Positions 17,581 through 26,613 are shown, counted from the first letter of the stretch. The stretch: DNA of 64,000 nucleotides from Nitrospira sp. (GCA_029194665.1 JARFXO010000007.1:62001-126000), one strand, 5' to 3'. Program-made: numbers and translations. Notes: generated from the letters alone by a model not told the origin.

Positions 17581-18062
17581 GGACGGGATCTCGCATCGGC
17601 TATGGGTACGATGTCCACCCGCTCGGAGCGGATCGTCGATTGATCCTGGGAGGGATTGAGATTCCACACATAAAAGGATTGCTCGGCCATTCTGACTCCG
17701 ACGTCCTTGTTCACGCGATTTGCGATGCTCTATTGGGAGCGATGGGGGAGGGGGATCTCGGTCGGCACTATCCAAGTTCCGATCCCAAGTATAAGGGGAT
17801 CTCAAGTTTGAAACTGCTGGAAGACGTCATGGCGAAGCTGAAAGCGAAGGGGTATCGGGTGGGAAACATCGACAGCGTGATTGTGGCCCAGGCCCCTCGG
17901 CTCGGGCCTCATCTTCCAGCGATGCAGAAGAAAATAGCGGAAACTGCCGGCATCGAGCCGGATCTCGTCAATGTAAAGGTGAAAAGTGGGGAAGGCTTGG
18001 ATGCGGTCGGACGTGAAGAGGGGATGATCGCGCATGCCGTGTGTTTAATAGAACCGGTTTGA
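17577..18062 (+). CDS. ispF: 2-C-methyl-D-erythritol 2,4-cyclodiphosphate synthase
   Basis: A 161-residue protein. I take the ATG at 17577 that overlaps the ispD stop; longer in-frame readings run back into ispD and lack homology. RIGYGYDVHPLG carries the zinc ligands (DVH), and GLLGHSDSDVLVHAICDALLG and GDLGRHYP are diagnostic. Near the C-terminus, VNVKVKSGEGLDAVGREEG is the substrate loop; the family usually has a T-[TS]-E-x-L-G pattern there, and here it reads K-S-G-E-G-L. It cyclises CDP-ME-2-phosphate in the MEP pathway. Confidence 0.94.
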   Translation: MRTGSRIGYGYDVHPLGADRRLILGGIEIPHIKGLLGHSDSDVLVHAICDALLGAMGEGDLGRHYPSSDPKYKGISSLKLLEDVMAKLKAKGYRVGNIDSVIVAQAPRLGPHLPAMQKKIAETAGIEPDLVNVKVKSGEGLDAVGREEGMIAHAVCLIEPV

Positions 18063-18085
18063 CGTCAGAATAAGCGTACCACGTG

Positions 18086-18724
18086 ATGTTAGCGAAAATT
18101 AAGCAAGATCTCCAAGCCGTTTTTGACCGAGATCCGGCGGCCACAAGCAAGCTCGAAGTGATCCTCACCTATGCGGGCTTCCACGCATTGCTCGCCTATC
18201 GCATCTCCCATTGGCTCAAGTCATACGATGTACCGATCCTGCCGCGCGTGATTTCGCAATTGGCCCGCTGGGTGACCGGGGTGGAGATCCATCCTTCCGC
18301 CAAGATCGGGACCGGCTTTTTCATCGACCATGGGATGGGAGTTGTGATCGGGGAAACGGCGGAAATCGGGGATTATGTGACCCTCTTCCAAGACGTAACA
18401 TTGGGAGGAACGGGCAAGGAACGTGGCAAGCGGCATCCGACGCTCGGCAATCATGTGGTGGTGGGAGCCGGTGCGAAGATTCTCGGCGGCATCAAGATCG
18501 GTGATAACGTCAAGATCGGAGCGAATTCAGTCGTCTTGAAGAACGTGCCTGCTAATTCGACGGTGATCGGTGTACCGGCCCGCGTCATCAAGTCCCAGGG
18601 CGAACGCCTACCTGACGCGACCATGGATCAAGTCGATCTGCCCGACCCAATCAGTGATCGGTTGATTGCTCTTGAACAGGAATTGATCGAACTCCGCAAA
18701 AAAGTCGATGATCGGAATTCTTGA
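18086..18724 (+). CDS. cysE: Serine O-acetyltransferase
   Basis: A 212-residue protein of the short CysE type. A helical N-terminus ([16 protein letters not shown]) precedes a left-handed beta-helix of hexapeptide repeats: [57 protein letters not shown]. The histidine in DHG and the GKRHP loop are typical active-site elements. It makes O-acetylserine from acetyl-CoA and serine for cysteine synthesis. A GTG three bases earlier (18083) is an alternative start. It lies 23 bases after ispF. Confidence 0.93.
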   Translation: MLAKIKQDLQAVFDRDPAATSKLEVILTYAGFHALLAYRISHWLKSYDVPILPRVISQLARWVTGVEIHPSAKIGTGFFIDHGMGVVIGETAEIGDYVTLFQDVTLGGTGKERGKRHPTLGNHVVVGAGAKILGGIKIGDNVKIGANSVVLKNVPANSTVIGVPARVIKSQGERLPDATMDQVDLPDPISDRLIALEQELIELRKKVDDRNS

Positions 18725-18793
18725 CCGACCTTGCTCTCGCTTGGGGTTCCTACAGCTGCAGCGAACAGTTACTCTGCCACTGGGAATTCTTGT

Positions 18794-19057
18794 TCAATCA
18801 CCGGCTGCACTGGTAGCTGAGGCCTCGAGTTTGGCTGTTGGTGCGGCACGAGCCACGCAGGCTGCCTGAATGTTCGTCGATAGGCAGGTGCTCATAAAGT
18901 CTTTCAGCTCGTCGCCCTTCAGCTTCTGCTCGCCCGCCTCTTTGTTGCACGTCTTCGTCTTATTCTGCTGAGCCTCCTTGCCGCCCTGGGGTTTCTCCGG
19001 CTTGGCGGATAGATACTCCTTCCGAAGTACCTTCCATTCATCCTTCGTTTCTTCGGC
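18794..19057 (-). pseudogene. PsiF-like repeat protein remnant without start codon
   Basis: On the minus strand the frame is open from a TAG at 19058-19060 to a TGA at 18794-18796, 87 codons without a usable start. It encodes KTCNKEAGEQKLKGDELK then DFMSTCLS, a clear match to the PsiF repeat (CN-x-A...LKGD...FMS-x-CL) of small secreted proteins known as phosphate-starvation-inducible in E. coli. The signal peptide expected at the N-terminus is missing. It lies just downstream of truA on the same strand. Either a truncated pseudogene or a frameshifted gene; the rest of the 355-base gap holds nothing else. Confidence 0.55.
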
Positions 19058-19079
19058 CTATCGAGCTTAATCTGAAGCG

Positions 19080-19817
19080 TTACTCGTAGTCGACCCGCAC
19101 CAGGAAGAGCCCATGCGGAGGAGCTGTTTTACCGGCAGCTGAACGATCGCGCGCATTGAGGATGCTCTTGAGGCTGTCGGGCGTGCGCTTGTGCAAGCCG
19201 ACCTCCGCGAGTGTGCCGACGATCGAGCGCACCATCTGTTTCAAAAAGCGGTCGGCATAGGCCTCGATTCGCAGTCGATTTCCTTCTCGGAAGACGGTGA
19301 ATCGCCGCAGATGACAGATGAGATCGTCGTTGTCGGTCGGCTGGGTCTGAAACGAAGAAAAGTCGTGTGATCCGATCAGAGCCATCCCAGCCTTATTCAT
19401 CGCAGCGTCGTCGAGAGGCTGATGGATATGCCAGCAATAGTCGCGCTCAACTGCCGGACGCTCCGGGCGATTTAGGATGCGATATTCGTACAATTTGCCC
19501 TGAGCCGAATGCCTTGCGTGGAATGTGTCCGGCATGGGCGCGGCTGCTCGCACCACGATGCTCTTTGGGAGATGAGCGTTCAGCGCCCTGGTCCATTCCC
19601 GGGGCGTCATATCACGGTCGATACGAAAACTCGCGACCTGACCAAGCGCGTGCACTCCCGCGTCAGTGCGCCCCGCTCCCATGACGGATACACCGGTTTG
19701 AGTAACGCCTAGAATAGCTGTTTCGAGAGCTTCTTGGATCGTCGGTCGGTTGGGCTGACGCTGCCAGCCTGCGTAGGCCGTGCCGTCATATTCGAGAATC
19801 AGCTTGATGATTGGCAT
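19080..19817 (-). CDS. truA: tRNA pseudouridine(38-40) synthase
   Basis: A 245-residue enzyme. LILEYDGTAYAGWQRQPN at the N-terminus, GAGRTDAGVHALGQVASF with the catalytic aspartate, and KLYEYRILNRPERPA, FSSFQTQPTD and FLKQMVRSIVGTL are all diagnostic of TruA. It isomerises uridines 38-40 in the anticodon arm of tRNAs. It is downstream of the amidase gene on the same strand with 30 bases between, so they may share a transcript. Confidence 0.95.
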   Translation of the reverse strand: MPIIKLILEYDGTAYAGWQRQPNRPTIQEALETAILGVTQTGVSVMGAGRTDAGVHALGQVASFRIDRDMTPREWTRALNAHLPKSIVVRAAAPMPDTFHARHSAQGKLYEYRILNRPERPAVERDYCWHIHQPLDDAAMNKAGMALIGSHDFSSFQTQPTDNDDLICHLRRFTVFREGNRLRIEAYADRFLKQMVRSIVGTLAEVGLHKRTPDSLKSILNARDRSAAGKTAPPHGLFLVRVDYE

Positions 19818-19847
19818 GGAGCACGTGGATGGCGATGGGTGGCACGG

Positions 19848-20936
19848 TCATCGGATGTTCTGCCGATTATTGGTGAGAAACGAAACAATACCATGGTAGA
19901 GGGACTGAGCGACATCCCGGACGAACGCCGGGTTTCTAAGGAGAGCTTCTTCGTCAGGGTTAGAAATATAGGCGATCTCGGTCAGGATGCTCGGCATGCT
20001 CGTAAACCTCAATACATAAAATGGTGCCGTCTTGACGCCATGGTCGTTGACCACGTATTGCCCGTTCAACCGGGAGACCATGGATTCCTTGGCGTTCCAA
20101 GCGAGCTCCAGAGATTCCTCGATCTTCTTCGCCGTTAAGAGATCCGCTACGAGGTATTCCCATCCGATCCCGGTGTTGCTGATCGGGGTGCCGTTTTCCC
20201 GTGCCGCGACCTCGAGAGCCCGCTGATCCTTGGCCTCTCCGAAGTGATAAATTTCGATCCCTTTGACCGCGCGTGATGGATGAGAGTTGACGTGAATGGA
20301 GACAAAGAGATCGGCTTCGTTCCTGTTTGCAAACCTGGCTCGATCCTCCAGGTCAATGAACATATCACGGTCCCGGGTCATCAACACGCGTACGCCGGGC
20401 CGTCGGCTTAGGAGCTCACGAAGCCGGAGTCCTACCTTGAGGGTAATATCCTTCTCCTCGGTCCTTCTGAGGCCTCGTGCGCCAGGATCTTTCCCACCAT
20501 GGCCGGGATCGATCACAATGGTTGTGTATCCCTTGGCGCGCGATGTTATGGGTTGTGAGGCTGGGAAAGTCGACTGCTGAGGGACTCCATGCGAGTCAGG
20601 TTGGTGAGGAGGGACTTGTGCAGGGGGCGGAGTCACGTCCATGACTAAGCGAGGCGGATGAGAAGGAGCGAAGTGTCTATCAGGATCCAAGGCCAGTCTG
20701 GTTCTCTCTGGGCTCGTCAGCACACGGAAATTGCGAACGGTCACGGGAGTAAGGGAAGCGGTCATTCTTGCTGGTCGGCTGTGTCCCGATGACATCACCG
20801 GCAGAGGATGATGATCATGGGACGTCCAAGCCCAGGCCGCCTGGATGAGGCTTCCGTATGCGGACAGGAAGACGGTACTGGACAAGAGAAGGGTGAGAGA
20901 CTTGATTGAAAGCAGCCGAGGCTTTCGTACGCGCAT
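19848..20936 (-). CDS. N-acetylmuramoyl-L-alanine amidase, AmiC type
   Basis: A 362-residue protein. An N-terminal hydrophobic segment (residues about 12-37) is a signal peptide; a short AMIN-like beta region (VRNFRVLTSPERTRLALD) and a Pro-rich linker follow. The Amidase_3 domain starts at about residue 138: TIVIDPGHGGKDPGA (Zn His), RRTEEKDITLKVG (Zn Glu), DLFVSIHVNSH (Zn His) and SILTEIAYISNPDEE (catalytic Glu). It cleaves the amide between MurNAc and the peptide stem in the periplasm during cell separation. All catalytic residues are present. Confidence 0.93.
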   Translation of the reverse strand: MRVRKPRLLSIKSLTLLLSSTVFLSAYGSLIQAAWAWTSHDHHPLPVMSSGHSRPARMTASLTPVTVRNFRVLTSPERTRLALDPDRHFAPSHPPRLVMDVTPPPAQVPPHQPDSHGVPQQSTFPASQPITSRAKGYTTIVIDPGHGGKDPGARGLRRTEEKDITLKVGLRLRELLSRRPGVRVLMTRDRDMFIDLEDRARFANRNEADLFVSIHVNSHPSRAVKGIEIYHFGEAKDQRALEVAARENGTPISNTGIGWEYLVADLLTAKKIEESLELAWNAKESMVSRLNGQYVVNDHGVKTAPFYVLRFTSMPSILTEIAYISNPDEEALLRNPAFVRDVAQSLYHGIVSFLTNNRQNIR

Positions 20937-21041
20937 GGGCCTCTATCAGTCGAAGACAATGGGAGACTATTCTCAGATGTCTGCCGCCTTGTCAAGAATT
21001 ACACCGGTTGGCTATGCGGAGTTCGGATTGACTGTTTGCTC

Positions 21042-21584
21042 ATGACCGCGATAGCGTCAGGTATGCCGACGCATCTGATCGTCGATGGGTATAACGTGCT
21101 GGCTGGCGCCGGAAGTCTTTCCGGACACCTTGAATCGGCCCGCGAAACGTTGGTGCACGATCTTGCGGCCTATCGGCATCGAAAGAATTACATCATCACA
21201 GTCGTATTCGACGGCTGGCAGCAAGGCCGATCATCGGAGCAACGGGAGCATCGTGCCGGAGTCCAAGTGATCTATTCAAAACGGGGTGAGCGAGCGGATC
21301 AGGTCATCCAACGGTTGGCACGGGGGTATGGGGCGGATTGTGCGGTTGTCAGTTCCGATCACGAGATCATGAATGCGGCCAAAGCCCATGGGGCCTTTAC
21401 CATGGGTGCTCGGGAGTTTGCTGGGAAGCTCCGCATGTCATCGGGGGCGGTCGGCACTGTACCATACAAAGAACTAGATTCTGGCGACGACACCCGCCCG
21501 AGACGCGGACCGGAGAAGAAGGGAAATCCTCGCAAGCTTCCAAAGGCGCAACGGCAGCGAGACCGCCGACTCAGGCGATTTTGA
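21042..21584 (+). CDS. NYN-domain (YacP-like) putative ribonuclease
   Basis: A 180-residue protein; I use the ATG at 21042, though the ATG at 21063 sits right before the conserved core and is also plausible. HLIVDGYNVLAG at the front, ITVVFDGWQ, and ADQVIQRLARGYGADCAVVSSDHEI form the acidic PIN-like active site of NYN/YacP (DUF901) proteins. The C-terminus is very basic (RKLPKAQRQRDRRLRRF), consistent with RNA binding. In Bacillus the relative Rae1 cleaves mRNA on ribosomes; activity here is inferred. Its end overlaps the convergent tatD by 14 bases. Confidence 0.8.
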   Translation: MTAIASGMPTHLIVDGYNVLAGAGSLSGHLESARETLVHDLAAYRHRKNYIITVVFDGWQQGRSSEQREHRAGVQVIYSKRGERADQVIQRLARGYGADCAVVSSDHEIMNAAKAHGAFTMGAREFAGKLRMSSGAVGTVPYKELDSGDDTRPRRGPEKKGNPRKLPKAQRQRDRRLRRF

Positions 21585-22347
21585 ACAGTCGCTTGGCATT
21601 CACGGTGGTTATTCTCTGCACGTCGTCGAGGGAGAGTTCGGGATGGAGCCCGGCAAGTTGCTTGGCCACCTGGGATACGTAGGCTGGTTCGTTACGTTTC
21701 CCCCGGTAGGGAACGGGCGTGAGATAGGGACAATCGGTCTCGATGAGCACGCGATCTAACGGGGTGTGTTTGGCGACCTCGCGCAGCGGAGTCGCGTTTT
21801 GAAACGTGAGGATTCCTGAAAACGACAGGTAGAACCCAAGCTGCAAAGCTTCTTTCGCCAGGCGGCTATCTCCGGAAAAACAGTGGAATACCCCACCAAC
21901 CTCCGACGCTCTCTCCTCCTTCAGAATCGCAAGCGTATCCTCTTGGGCTTCCCTTGTATGAATGATCACGGGCAGCGCGAGCTCGCGTGCAAGCTGAACC
22001 TGTTCGCGGAACCGATCGCGCTGTTCTTTTGGCGAAGAGTGATTGTAATGGTAGTCCAGCCCGATTTCCCCATAGGCCACCACGTTTTTGTTCTCCGCCA
22101 GACGCCGGAATTCATCGTACCAGCCGTCCCGGACATGTTTGACCTCATGGGGATGGACGCCGACCGACGCGTACACGAAGGGATATCGCTCAGAGAGCGC
22201 GACGGCCGCTTGGCTGGTCGGTAGATCACAGCCAATGGTGACGAATGCCTCGACCCCGGTCTCTTGGGCGCGGGTGATGACAGCCTCTCTGTCTTCGTTG
22301 TATCGAGCATCATCGAGATGTGTGTGGGTGTCGATCATCGGAGGCAT
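21571..22347 (-). CDS. tatD: TatD family metal-dependent hydrolase
   Basis: A 258-residue TIM-barrel hydrolase. MIDTHTHLDDARY holds the first metal-binding histidines; VGVHPHEVKH, AYGEIGLDYHYNHS, PVIIHTREA, GVFHCFSGD and LIETDCPYLTP are the further family motifs in the usual order. TatD proteins act as DNases on damaged or aminoacylated ends. It could begin at the ATG three codons downstream. It converges on the NYN gene and overlaps its last codons. Confidence 0.93.
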   Translation of the reverse strand: MPPMIDTHTHLDDARYNEDREAVITRAQETGVEAFVTIGCDLPTSQAAVALSERYPFVYASVGVHPHEVKHVRDGWYDEFRRLAENKNVVAYGEIGLDYHYNHSSPKEQRDRFREQVQLARELALPVIIHTREAQEDTLAILKEERASEVGGVFHCFSGDSRLAKEALQLGFYLSFSGILTFQNATPLREVAKHTPLDRVLIETDCPYLTPVPYRGKRNEPAYVSQVAKQLAGLHPELSLDDVQRITTVNAKRLFKIA

Positions 22348-22554
22348 CGTAACATGGGCGATTACTCCGGAGATAGTCGAATAGGCCGCTGAATGGCGGA
22401 AGCCATCAAATTGGTCGGTCGTGGAACTGTCGAAGCTAAGGAGAGGGAGTGACAGAACGAGACGTGTGATCCACGGACCTCAATTATCACAATCAATGCC
22501 GAGGCCGAGATGAAATAGGCCATCGGTGAGAGACCAGAGTACTTTACCTCCAGA
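22348..22554. other. Gap between tatD and a lone terminator
   Basis: No open frame here looks coding. Because a strong plus-strand terminator follows at 22555 and the gene to the left is on the minus strand, any plus transcript ending there must begin in this stretch. I could not find a convincing -35/-10 pair, so the transcript is only inferred. Confidence 0.3.
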
Positions 22555-22590
22555 GCCCAAGATCGCCAGGTAGCGGTCTTGGGCTTTTTA
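22555..22590 (+). terminator. Strong rho-independent terminator with no gene in front
   Basis: A 12-bp stem (GCCCAAGATCGC / GCGGTCTTGGGC, with one G-T pair), a 6-base loop and TTTTTA. It lies upstream of exbB and downstream of a divergent gene, so it terminates an unidentified transcript. Confidence 0.75.
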
Positions 22591-22763
22591 TTGTCGGCCG
22601 ATATGGAATGGATAGGTCAATGTCGCCGACGTTCCAGTGATTAGGGAGGCGAGCTGAAGATTAGACAATTTCATGGTGAGGGTTTTGTACGCTCAATCGT
22701 CTCCTATATGAAGTGGTGCCGTCGGGAATGTTCAGCGTCGGCTCAGAAACAAGGAATCGCAAC

Positions 22764-23189
22764 ATGGACGCGCTTAAAGATCTAGTGGATTACGGAATCA
22801 TTGGGCTGCTCTTAGCGCTCAGTCTCTGGGCACTGGCCGTGGCGGTGGAACGGTGGCTCTACTATCGACGTGTGAGCCTCAATCAGTTCGAGAATATTCA
22901 GATCATGGAAATAGACCTGACAAAACGGCTGGTCGTGATCGGAACGGTGGCTGCCAACGCGCCGTACATTGGTCTCTTGGGGACCGTGTTGGGGATTATG
23001 TTGACGTTCCATACGATGGGCATGTCGGGAACAATGGCGGTCAGTGCCATTATGGTCGGGTTAAGCCTGGCGCTCAAGGCGACGGCTATCGGACTGTTGG
23101 TCGCGATCCCGTGCGTTGTGCTGAACAACATCCTCAGGCGTCGTGTCGCCGAACTGCTTACCCTGTACAAGGTGCAGCATGGAGCGTGA
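22764..23189 (+). CDS. exbB: ExbB/TolQ-family proton channel subunit (short form)
   Basis: A 141-residue membrane protein. I chose the ATG at 22764, which has AAGGA 8 bases upstream; the longer frame from 22713 adds only non-conserved residues. Three hydrophobic segments are visible (residues about 9-28, 62-85, 98-125). NAPYIGLLGTVLGIMLTF and ALKATAIGLLVAIP are the conserved MotA/TolQ/ExbB core. It forms the proton channel that energises TonB with ExbD. At about 140 residues it is the short type without a large cytoplasmic loop. exbD overlaps its end by 11 bases. Confidence 0.9.
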   Translation: MDALKDLVDYGIIGLLLALSLWALAVAVERWLYYRRVSLNQFENIQIMEIDLTKRLVVIGTVAANAPYIGLLGTVLGIMLTFHTMGMSGTMAVSAIMVGLSLALKATAIGLLVAIPCVVLNNILRRRVAELLTLYKVQHGA

Positions 23190-23553
23190 GCTGAATCAGA
23201 TCAATGTCATCCCTCTCGTGGACGTGATGCTGGTTCTCTTGGTCATTGTCCTGACCACGGCCACGTTCATTTCGACGGGACAAGTGCCGGTCGAACTGGC
23301 AAAAGCGAAGGAAGTCAGCGATCACCAGGACGTGCCGCTGATGATTACCTTGACGTCCGATGGCCGGCTGTTTCTGAACGACCAACCAGTCCCGGACAAT
23401 GGGCTGGCGACTGCCTTGAACGATCATCCTCGCGAGTCAGCGGTCGTATTGCGGGCTGATCGAGTGACCGTCTTGGAGCGGTTCGTGGGAGTGGTCGACG
23501 AAGTGAGGGGACTTGGATTTAAGCAGGTGAGTCTTGAGGTCTTGCGATCATGA
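23179..23553 (+). CDS. exbD: ExbD/TolR-family energy-transducing protein
   Basis: A 124-residue protein whose ATG at 23179 lies inside the end of exbB. NQINVIPLVDVMLVLLVIVL is the single transmembrane helix with the essential aspartate. A periplasmic domain follows, with DGRLFLNDQPVP and VVLRADRVTVLERFV. With ExbB it couples the proton gradient to TonB. Its stop overlaps the tonB start (ATGA), so exbB-exbD-tonB are translationally coupled. Confidence 0.92.
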   Translation: MERELNQINVIPLVDVMLVLLVIVLTTATFISTGQVPVELAKAKEVSDHQDVPLMITLTSDGRLFLNDQPVPDNGLATALNDHPRESAVVLRADRVTVLERFVGVVDEVRGLGFKQVSLEVLRS

Positions 23554-24380
23554 CGACCATTGAGCTCAGTCAGGTCGGCGTGAGTGCTGTCGTCGACACG
23601 AGTGCGGTCGGCGAGCAGGCCCGGGGGTGGACGGTCTCCCTGCTGCTTCATGGCGTGGCCGTGGCAGGCGCGCTTTTCCTCATGACGGAAATCGACAAGC
23701 CGATTCTGCCGGAGTCGTTTCACTGGGACGTCTCGATGGTGGAAGCACCGACGCAATCTGAAGCGCCGCCGGCCGAACCGGTGGTTCAGCCTCCTCCTTC
23801 GCCCGTCACGCCGAAGCCACCCGTCAGACCGACATCCAAGCCGATCGCTCAACAACCTCAACCAATGATACAACAGGAGTCTGTGGTCACCCACGCAGAG
23901 CCGGTGATGGAATATGCTCCCGTAGAGACGGCTGAAAATCAGGTCGTCACATCGGAGGCCGCCGTCGCACAAACGGTCGAACCATCAACCCCGCAGAGGG
24001 TTGAGCAGGCATATCCGGTCGAATCCCAAGGACCTGCCGTGGAGCACCGAACGGTTCAATATCGGCAGGTTCAGTATCGTCGAACCCAAACGGACTACGG
24101 CTGGCTCCGCGACATGCTTTGGGAACGGATCGAAGAATTAAAGCGCTATCCGGCGCTGGCAAGAACCAACCATTGGGAAGGCAGGGTCGTCGTCCAGGCA
24201 GTCATCAAGGCGGACGGGACAGTGGGAGATCTCAGTGTCGCTGAAAGCTCAGGCCACCCGCTGCTGGATGAGGAGGCGTTGGTGGTCATGAAGAAAGCAT
24301 CCCCGTTGACGCTCAAACATCAATTGGAGAGGTCGCAGATTACCATTCTGGTTCCGATCAGTTATCGATTGGACGGGTAA
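23550..24380 (+). CDS. tonB: TonB energy transducer
   Basis: A 276-residue protein from the ATG overlapping exbD. One membrane anchor (LLLHGVAVAGALFLM, residues about 31-45), a Pro/Glu/Val-rich periplasmic spacer (PPPSPVTPKPPVRP) and a C-terminal TonB domain (LKRYPALARTNHWEGRVVVQ, then SSGHPLLDEEAL). It contacts TonB boxes of outer-membrane receptors and transmits energy. The receptor encoded at 29621 is the obvious partner in this window. Confidence 0.93.
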   Translation: MTTIELSQVGVSAVVDTSAVGEQARGWTVSLLLHGVAVAGALFLMTEIDKPILPESFHWDVSMVEAPTQSEAPPAEPVVQPPPSPVTPKPPVRPTSKPIAQQPQPMIQQESVVTHAEPVMEYAPVETAENQVVTSEAAVAQTVEPSTPQRVEQAYPVESQGPAVEHRTVQYRQVQYRRTQTDYGWLRDMLWERIEELKRYPALARTNHWEGRVVVQAVIKADGTVGDLSVAESSGHPLLDEEALVVMKKASPLTLKHQLERSQITILVPISYRLDG

Positions 24381-24434
24381 CGAGCGGAGCAAGGGACTCT
24401 AGTCGAGTGGAACACATACACAAGGAGAATCACG

Positions 24435-24893
24435 ATGAATCGCCGGACGATCAGACGCTCAATCATTCGCACCACGTCATTCATATCCGTAATTGGGACG
24501 CTTTGTCTGTTTGGCGATCTAGCCTGGGCCCAGAACAAGAGCGAGAAAGCCTTCCATGCCGTGGCGGTTGATGCGAAGAGCGTTGAAACAGACGTCAAGA
24601 ACGTCTCCTTTTATTACGAAGAAAAGATCAGCGAAACCGCGTTTGTGCCGCACGAGATGCGGGAACTACCCGTGAAGCGTGGTACTGCCACCGTCAAAAT
24701 CAAGTTCGACGGTATCAAACATATCGACCTCAAGCCGTCAGGTAACGGCACAGCGCCGAATGTGACCATTACACTCAACGATGGCAAAACGGGTGAGTTT
24801 ATCTTGGCCGTCGCAGGCAGTTTCAAAGGGCAATCCGAATTCGGGGAAGTCGAATTGCCGGCTGCGGAACTGAGAAAGCTCACATTCAAGTAG
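24435..24893 (+). CDS. Uncharacterised exported protein
   Basis: A 152-residue protein with a good ribosome-binding site (AAGGAGA, 8 bases before ATG). The N-terminus is basic then hydrophobic (TSFISVIGTLCLFGDLAWA) with a signal-peptidase site after WAQ, so it should be periplasmic. The mature part is beta-rich and polar (GTATVKIKFDGIKHIDLKPS, VTITLNDGKTGEFILAV) with no cysteines. I recognise no family. Its place between tonB and iron-related genes suggests co-regulation with iron uptake; the function is open. Confidence 0.75.
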   Translation: MNRRTIRRSIIRTTSFISVIGTLCLFGDLAWAQNKSEKAFHAVAVDAKSVETDVKNVSFYYEEKISETAFVPHEMRELPVKRGTATVKIKFDGIKHIDLKPSGNGTAPNVTITLNDGKTGEFILAVAGSFKGQSEFGEVELPAAELRKLTFK

Positions 24894-24937
24894 GCTTTCT
24901 TCGCCGGACCACAGCATTCGACGAACGGGGTAGGGCC

Positions 24938-25123
24938 ATGAATGAGTCTCGCGTGTCGGCCGCATTAGGTATGGACGTCCGGTGCCACTGCGGGAAGCTG
25001 GTGGCTCGCTGGCAAGGTGAAGGCCTGGTTATCAAGTGTACGCGTTGCAGACGGTTCGTCCGAATTCATGCGTCCGCCATCGGCGGCTTGCCGCCTCACG
25101 GGCTCATGTCGCGTCCACGGTAA
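24938..25123 (+). CDS. Small Com-like zinc-ribbon protein
   Basis: A 61-residue protein. VRCHCGKLVARWQGEGLVI followed by KCTRCRRFVRI has the CxCG...CxxC spacing of Com-family zinc ribbons, first described as the phage Mu translational regulator Com and now common as small chromosomal proteins. It probably binds one zinc and nucleic acid. It sits between the exported protein gene and the PepSY gene, in the iron-uptake block. The rest of the protein is not conserved to my eye. Confidence 0.65.
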   Translation: MNESRVSAALGMDVRCHCGKLVARWQGEGLVIKCTRCRRFVRIHASAIGGLPPHGLMSRPR

Positions 25124-25225
25124 CTTCTCGTCCACACATACCACATTCGCTGCAAGGCCAAGGGATCGTGAGTCTGAACTACCGGCTACACGCCATACAG
25201 TTCTTATTCTCATAGGCGCAGCAAC

Positions 25226-26497
25226 ATGATTACCGACCAGTTCAGGTCTGATATCACGCAAGCGAAGGTGATCGACCCCATTGATGCTTCTACAGGCCTT
25301 TCTTCACCAGCGTCGGCGCAGCCTCATTTTAAATTAAAAAAGTTTTGGCTGAAGATCCACCTCTATCTGGGACTGTTTGGTGGCGGGCTGTTCGTATTAA
25401 TGAGCCTTACCGGAAGCTTCTTGGTCTTCTATAAGGCCATCGACGAATGGTTGAATCCTGCGTTGGTGACGACGAGCGGCGAGGGTTCCTACCGACCCTT
25501 GAATGAGATCGTCGTGGTGGCCAAGATGGCTGGCCCATCCGACAGCCTGCTGGATAGTATCGAATGGCCGTCGCACCGGCACAGTGTTTTTCTTACCTGG
25601 CACAAGATGCCGGCCGATACGGTCGGTGGCTTCCGCTGGTTTCAAGTGGCCATCGATCCGTATACGGGAGCCGTGCTGACCGAAGACCGTGAATGGGGCG
25701 GATACCTGGTGTCGTTCATCTACAAGCTGCATGCATCACTCCTGATGGACGATGTTGGTGCGACGATATTAGGGTTTGTCGCTATCGCGCTGCTTGTCTC
25801 GATTAGTACCGGTGTGTATCTTTGGTGGCCGCGTTCCGGCCGCCTCCGTCAAGCACTGATCTTCACATCGGCCAGGAGCCTGATTCGCCGACAGTACGAA
25901 TGGCACAAGCTTAGTGGGTTCTACGGCGCGATCATTCTGGGGATGCTCGCCTTTACGGGTCTGTACCTGGAATTTAGCGACTATGTGGTTCCGATCGTTC
26001 GACTCTTTTCATCGGTTCAAGAATTTCCTGAAGAAGAAACACTGGAATCCATTCCAATGGCAGGCACTCCGCCGTTGTCCGCCGAGGAGGCAATCGCGCT
26101 CGCGGGGCGAGTGCTTCCGGAAGGGGAGTTGCGGTCCATCAGCATTCCTCAAGGGGATACGGATGTCTATCAAATCAGTCTGCGCCAGCCGGGCGAGGTC
26201 ATGGAATCGAGCGGTCAAAGCCAAGTCTGGCTGGATCAATACAGCGGTAAGATCCTTCGCGTCTACGATTGGCGGCAGTTTACCGGCGGCGAAACGTTCT
26301 TGGCTTGGCTCTTTCCTCTGCACAACGGCGAAGCATTCGGCCTCGCCGGTCGCTGGATCGTGTTCTTCATCGGGTTTGTCCCTCCCGTGCTTTACGTCAC
26401 TGCGCTGCGTATGTGGTGGCTCAAGCGACAGGCGCATCGCCGGCGATCGGCATATGATCCGGAACATGATCATCGCCATCCTCCGTTGCCGGATTGA
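25226..26497 (+). CDS. PepSY-associated membrane protein (PiuB/iron-regulated type)
   Basis: A 423-residue membrane protein from ATG. KLKKFWLKIHLYLGLFGGGL and LMSLTGSFLVFYKAIDEWLN open the PepSY_TM pattern. Later, YLVSFIYKLHASLLMD, STGVYLWWPRSGR, RQYEWHKLSGFYG and TFLAWLFPLHNGEAFG supply paired histidines that may hold heme. Four hydrophobic segments are visible. Proteins of this family are linked to ferric-siderophore reduction at the inner membrane (FoxB/PiuB-like). With the receptor and biosynthesis genes nearby, reductive iron release from the siderophore is the likely job. Confidence 0.82.
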   Translation: MITDQFRSDITQAKVIDPIDASTGLSSPASAQPHFKLKKFWLKIHLYLGLFGGGLFVLMSLTGSFLVFYKAIDEWLNPALVTTSGEGSYRPLNEIVVVAKMAGPSDSLLDSIEWPSHRHSVFLTWHKMPADTVGGFRWFQVAIDPYTGAVLTEDREWGGYLVSFIYKLHASLLMDDVGATILGFVAIALLVSISTGVYLWWPRSGRLRQALIFTSARSLIRRQYEWHKLSGFYGAIILGMLAFTGLYLEFSDYVVPIVRLFSSVQEFPEEETLESIPMAGTPPLSAEEAIALAGRVLPEGELRSISIPQGDTDVYQISLRQPGEVMESSGQSQVWLDQYSGKILRVYDWRQFTGGETFLAWLFPLHNGEAFGLAGRWIVFFIGFVPPVLYVTALRMWWLKRQAHRRRSAYDPEHDHRHPPLPD

Positions 26498-26613
26498 TCG
26501 TACCTGAAGCCGTTCCATTGCGACAGGTGACTCGGCATCACGTCTTGCCACCCGTTATAGCGAACGAGACCCGAGACAACGAAAGAATTCCCACCGAACT
26601 CTAACATGAGGGG

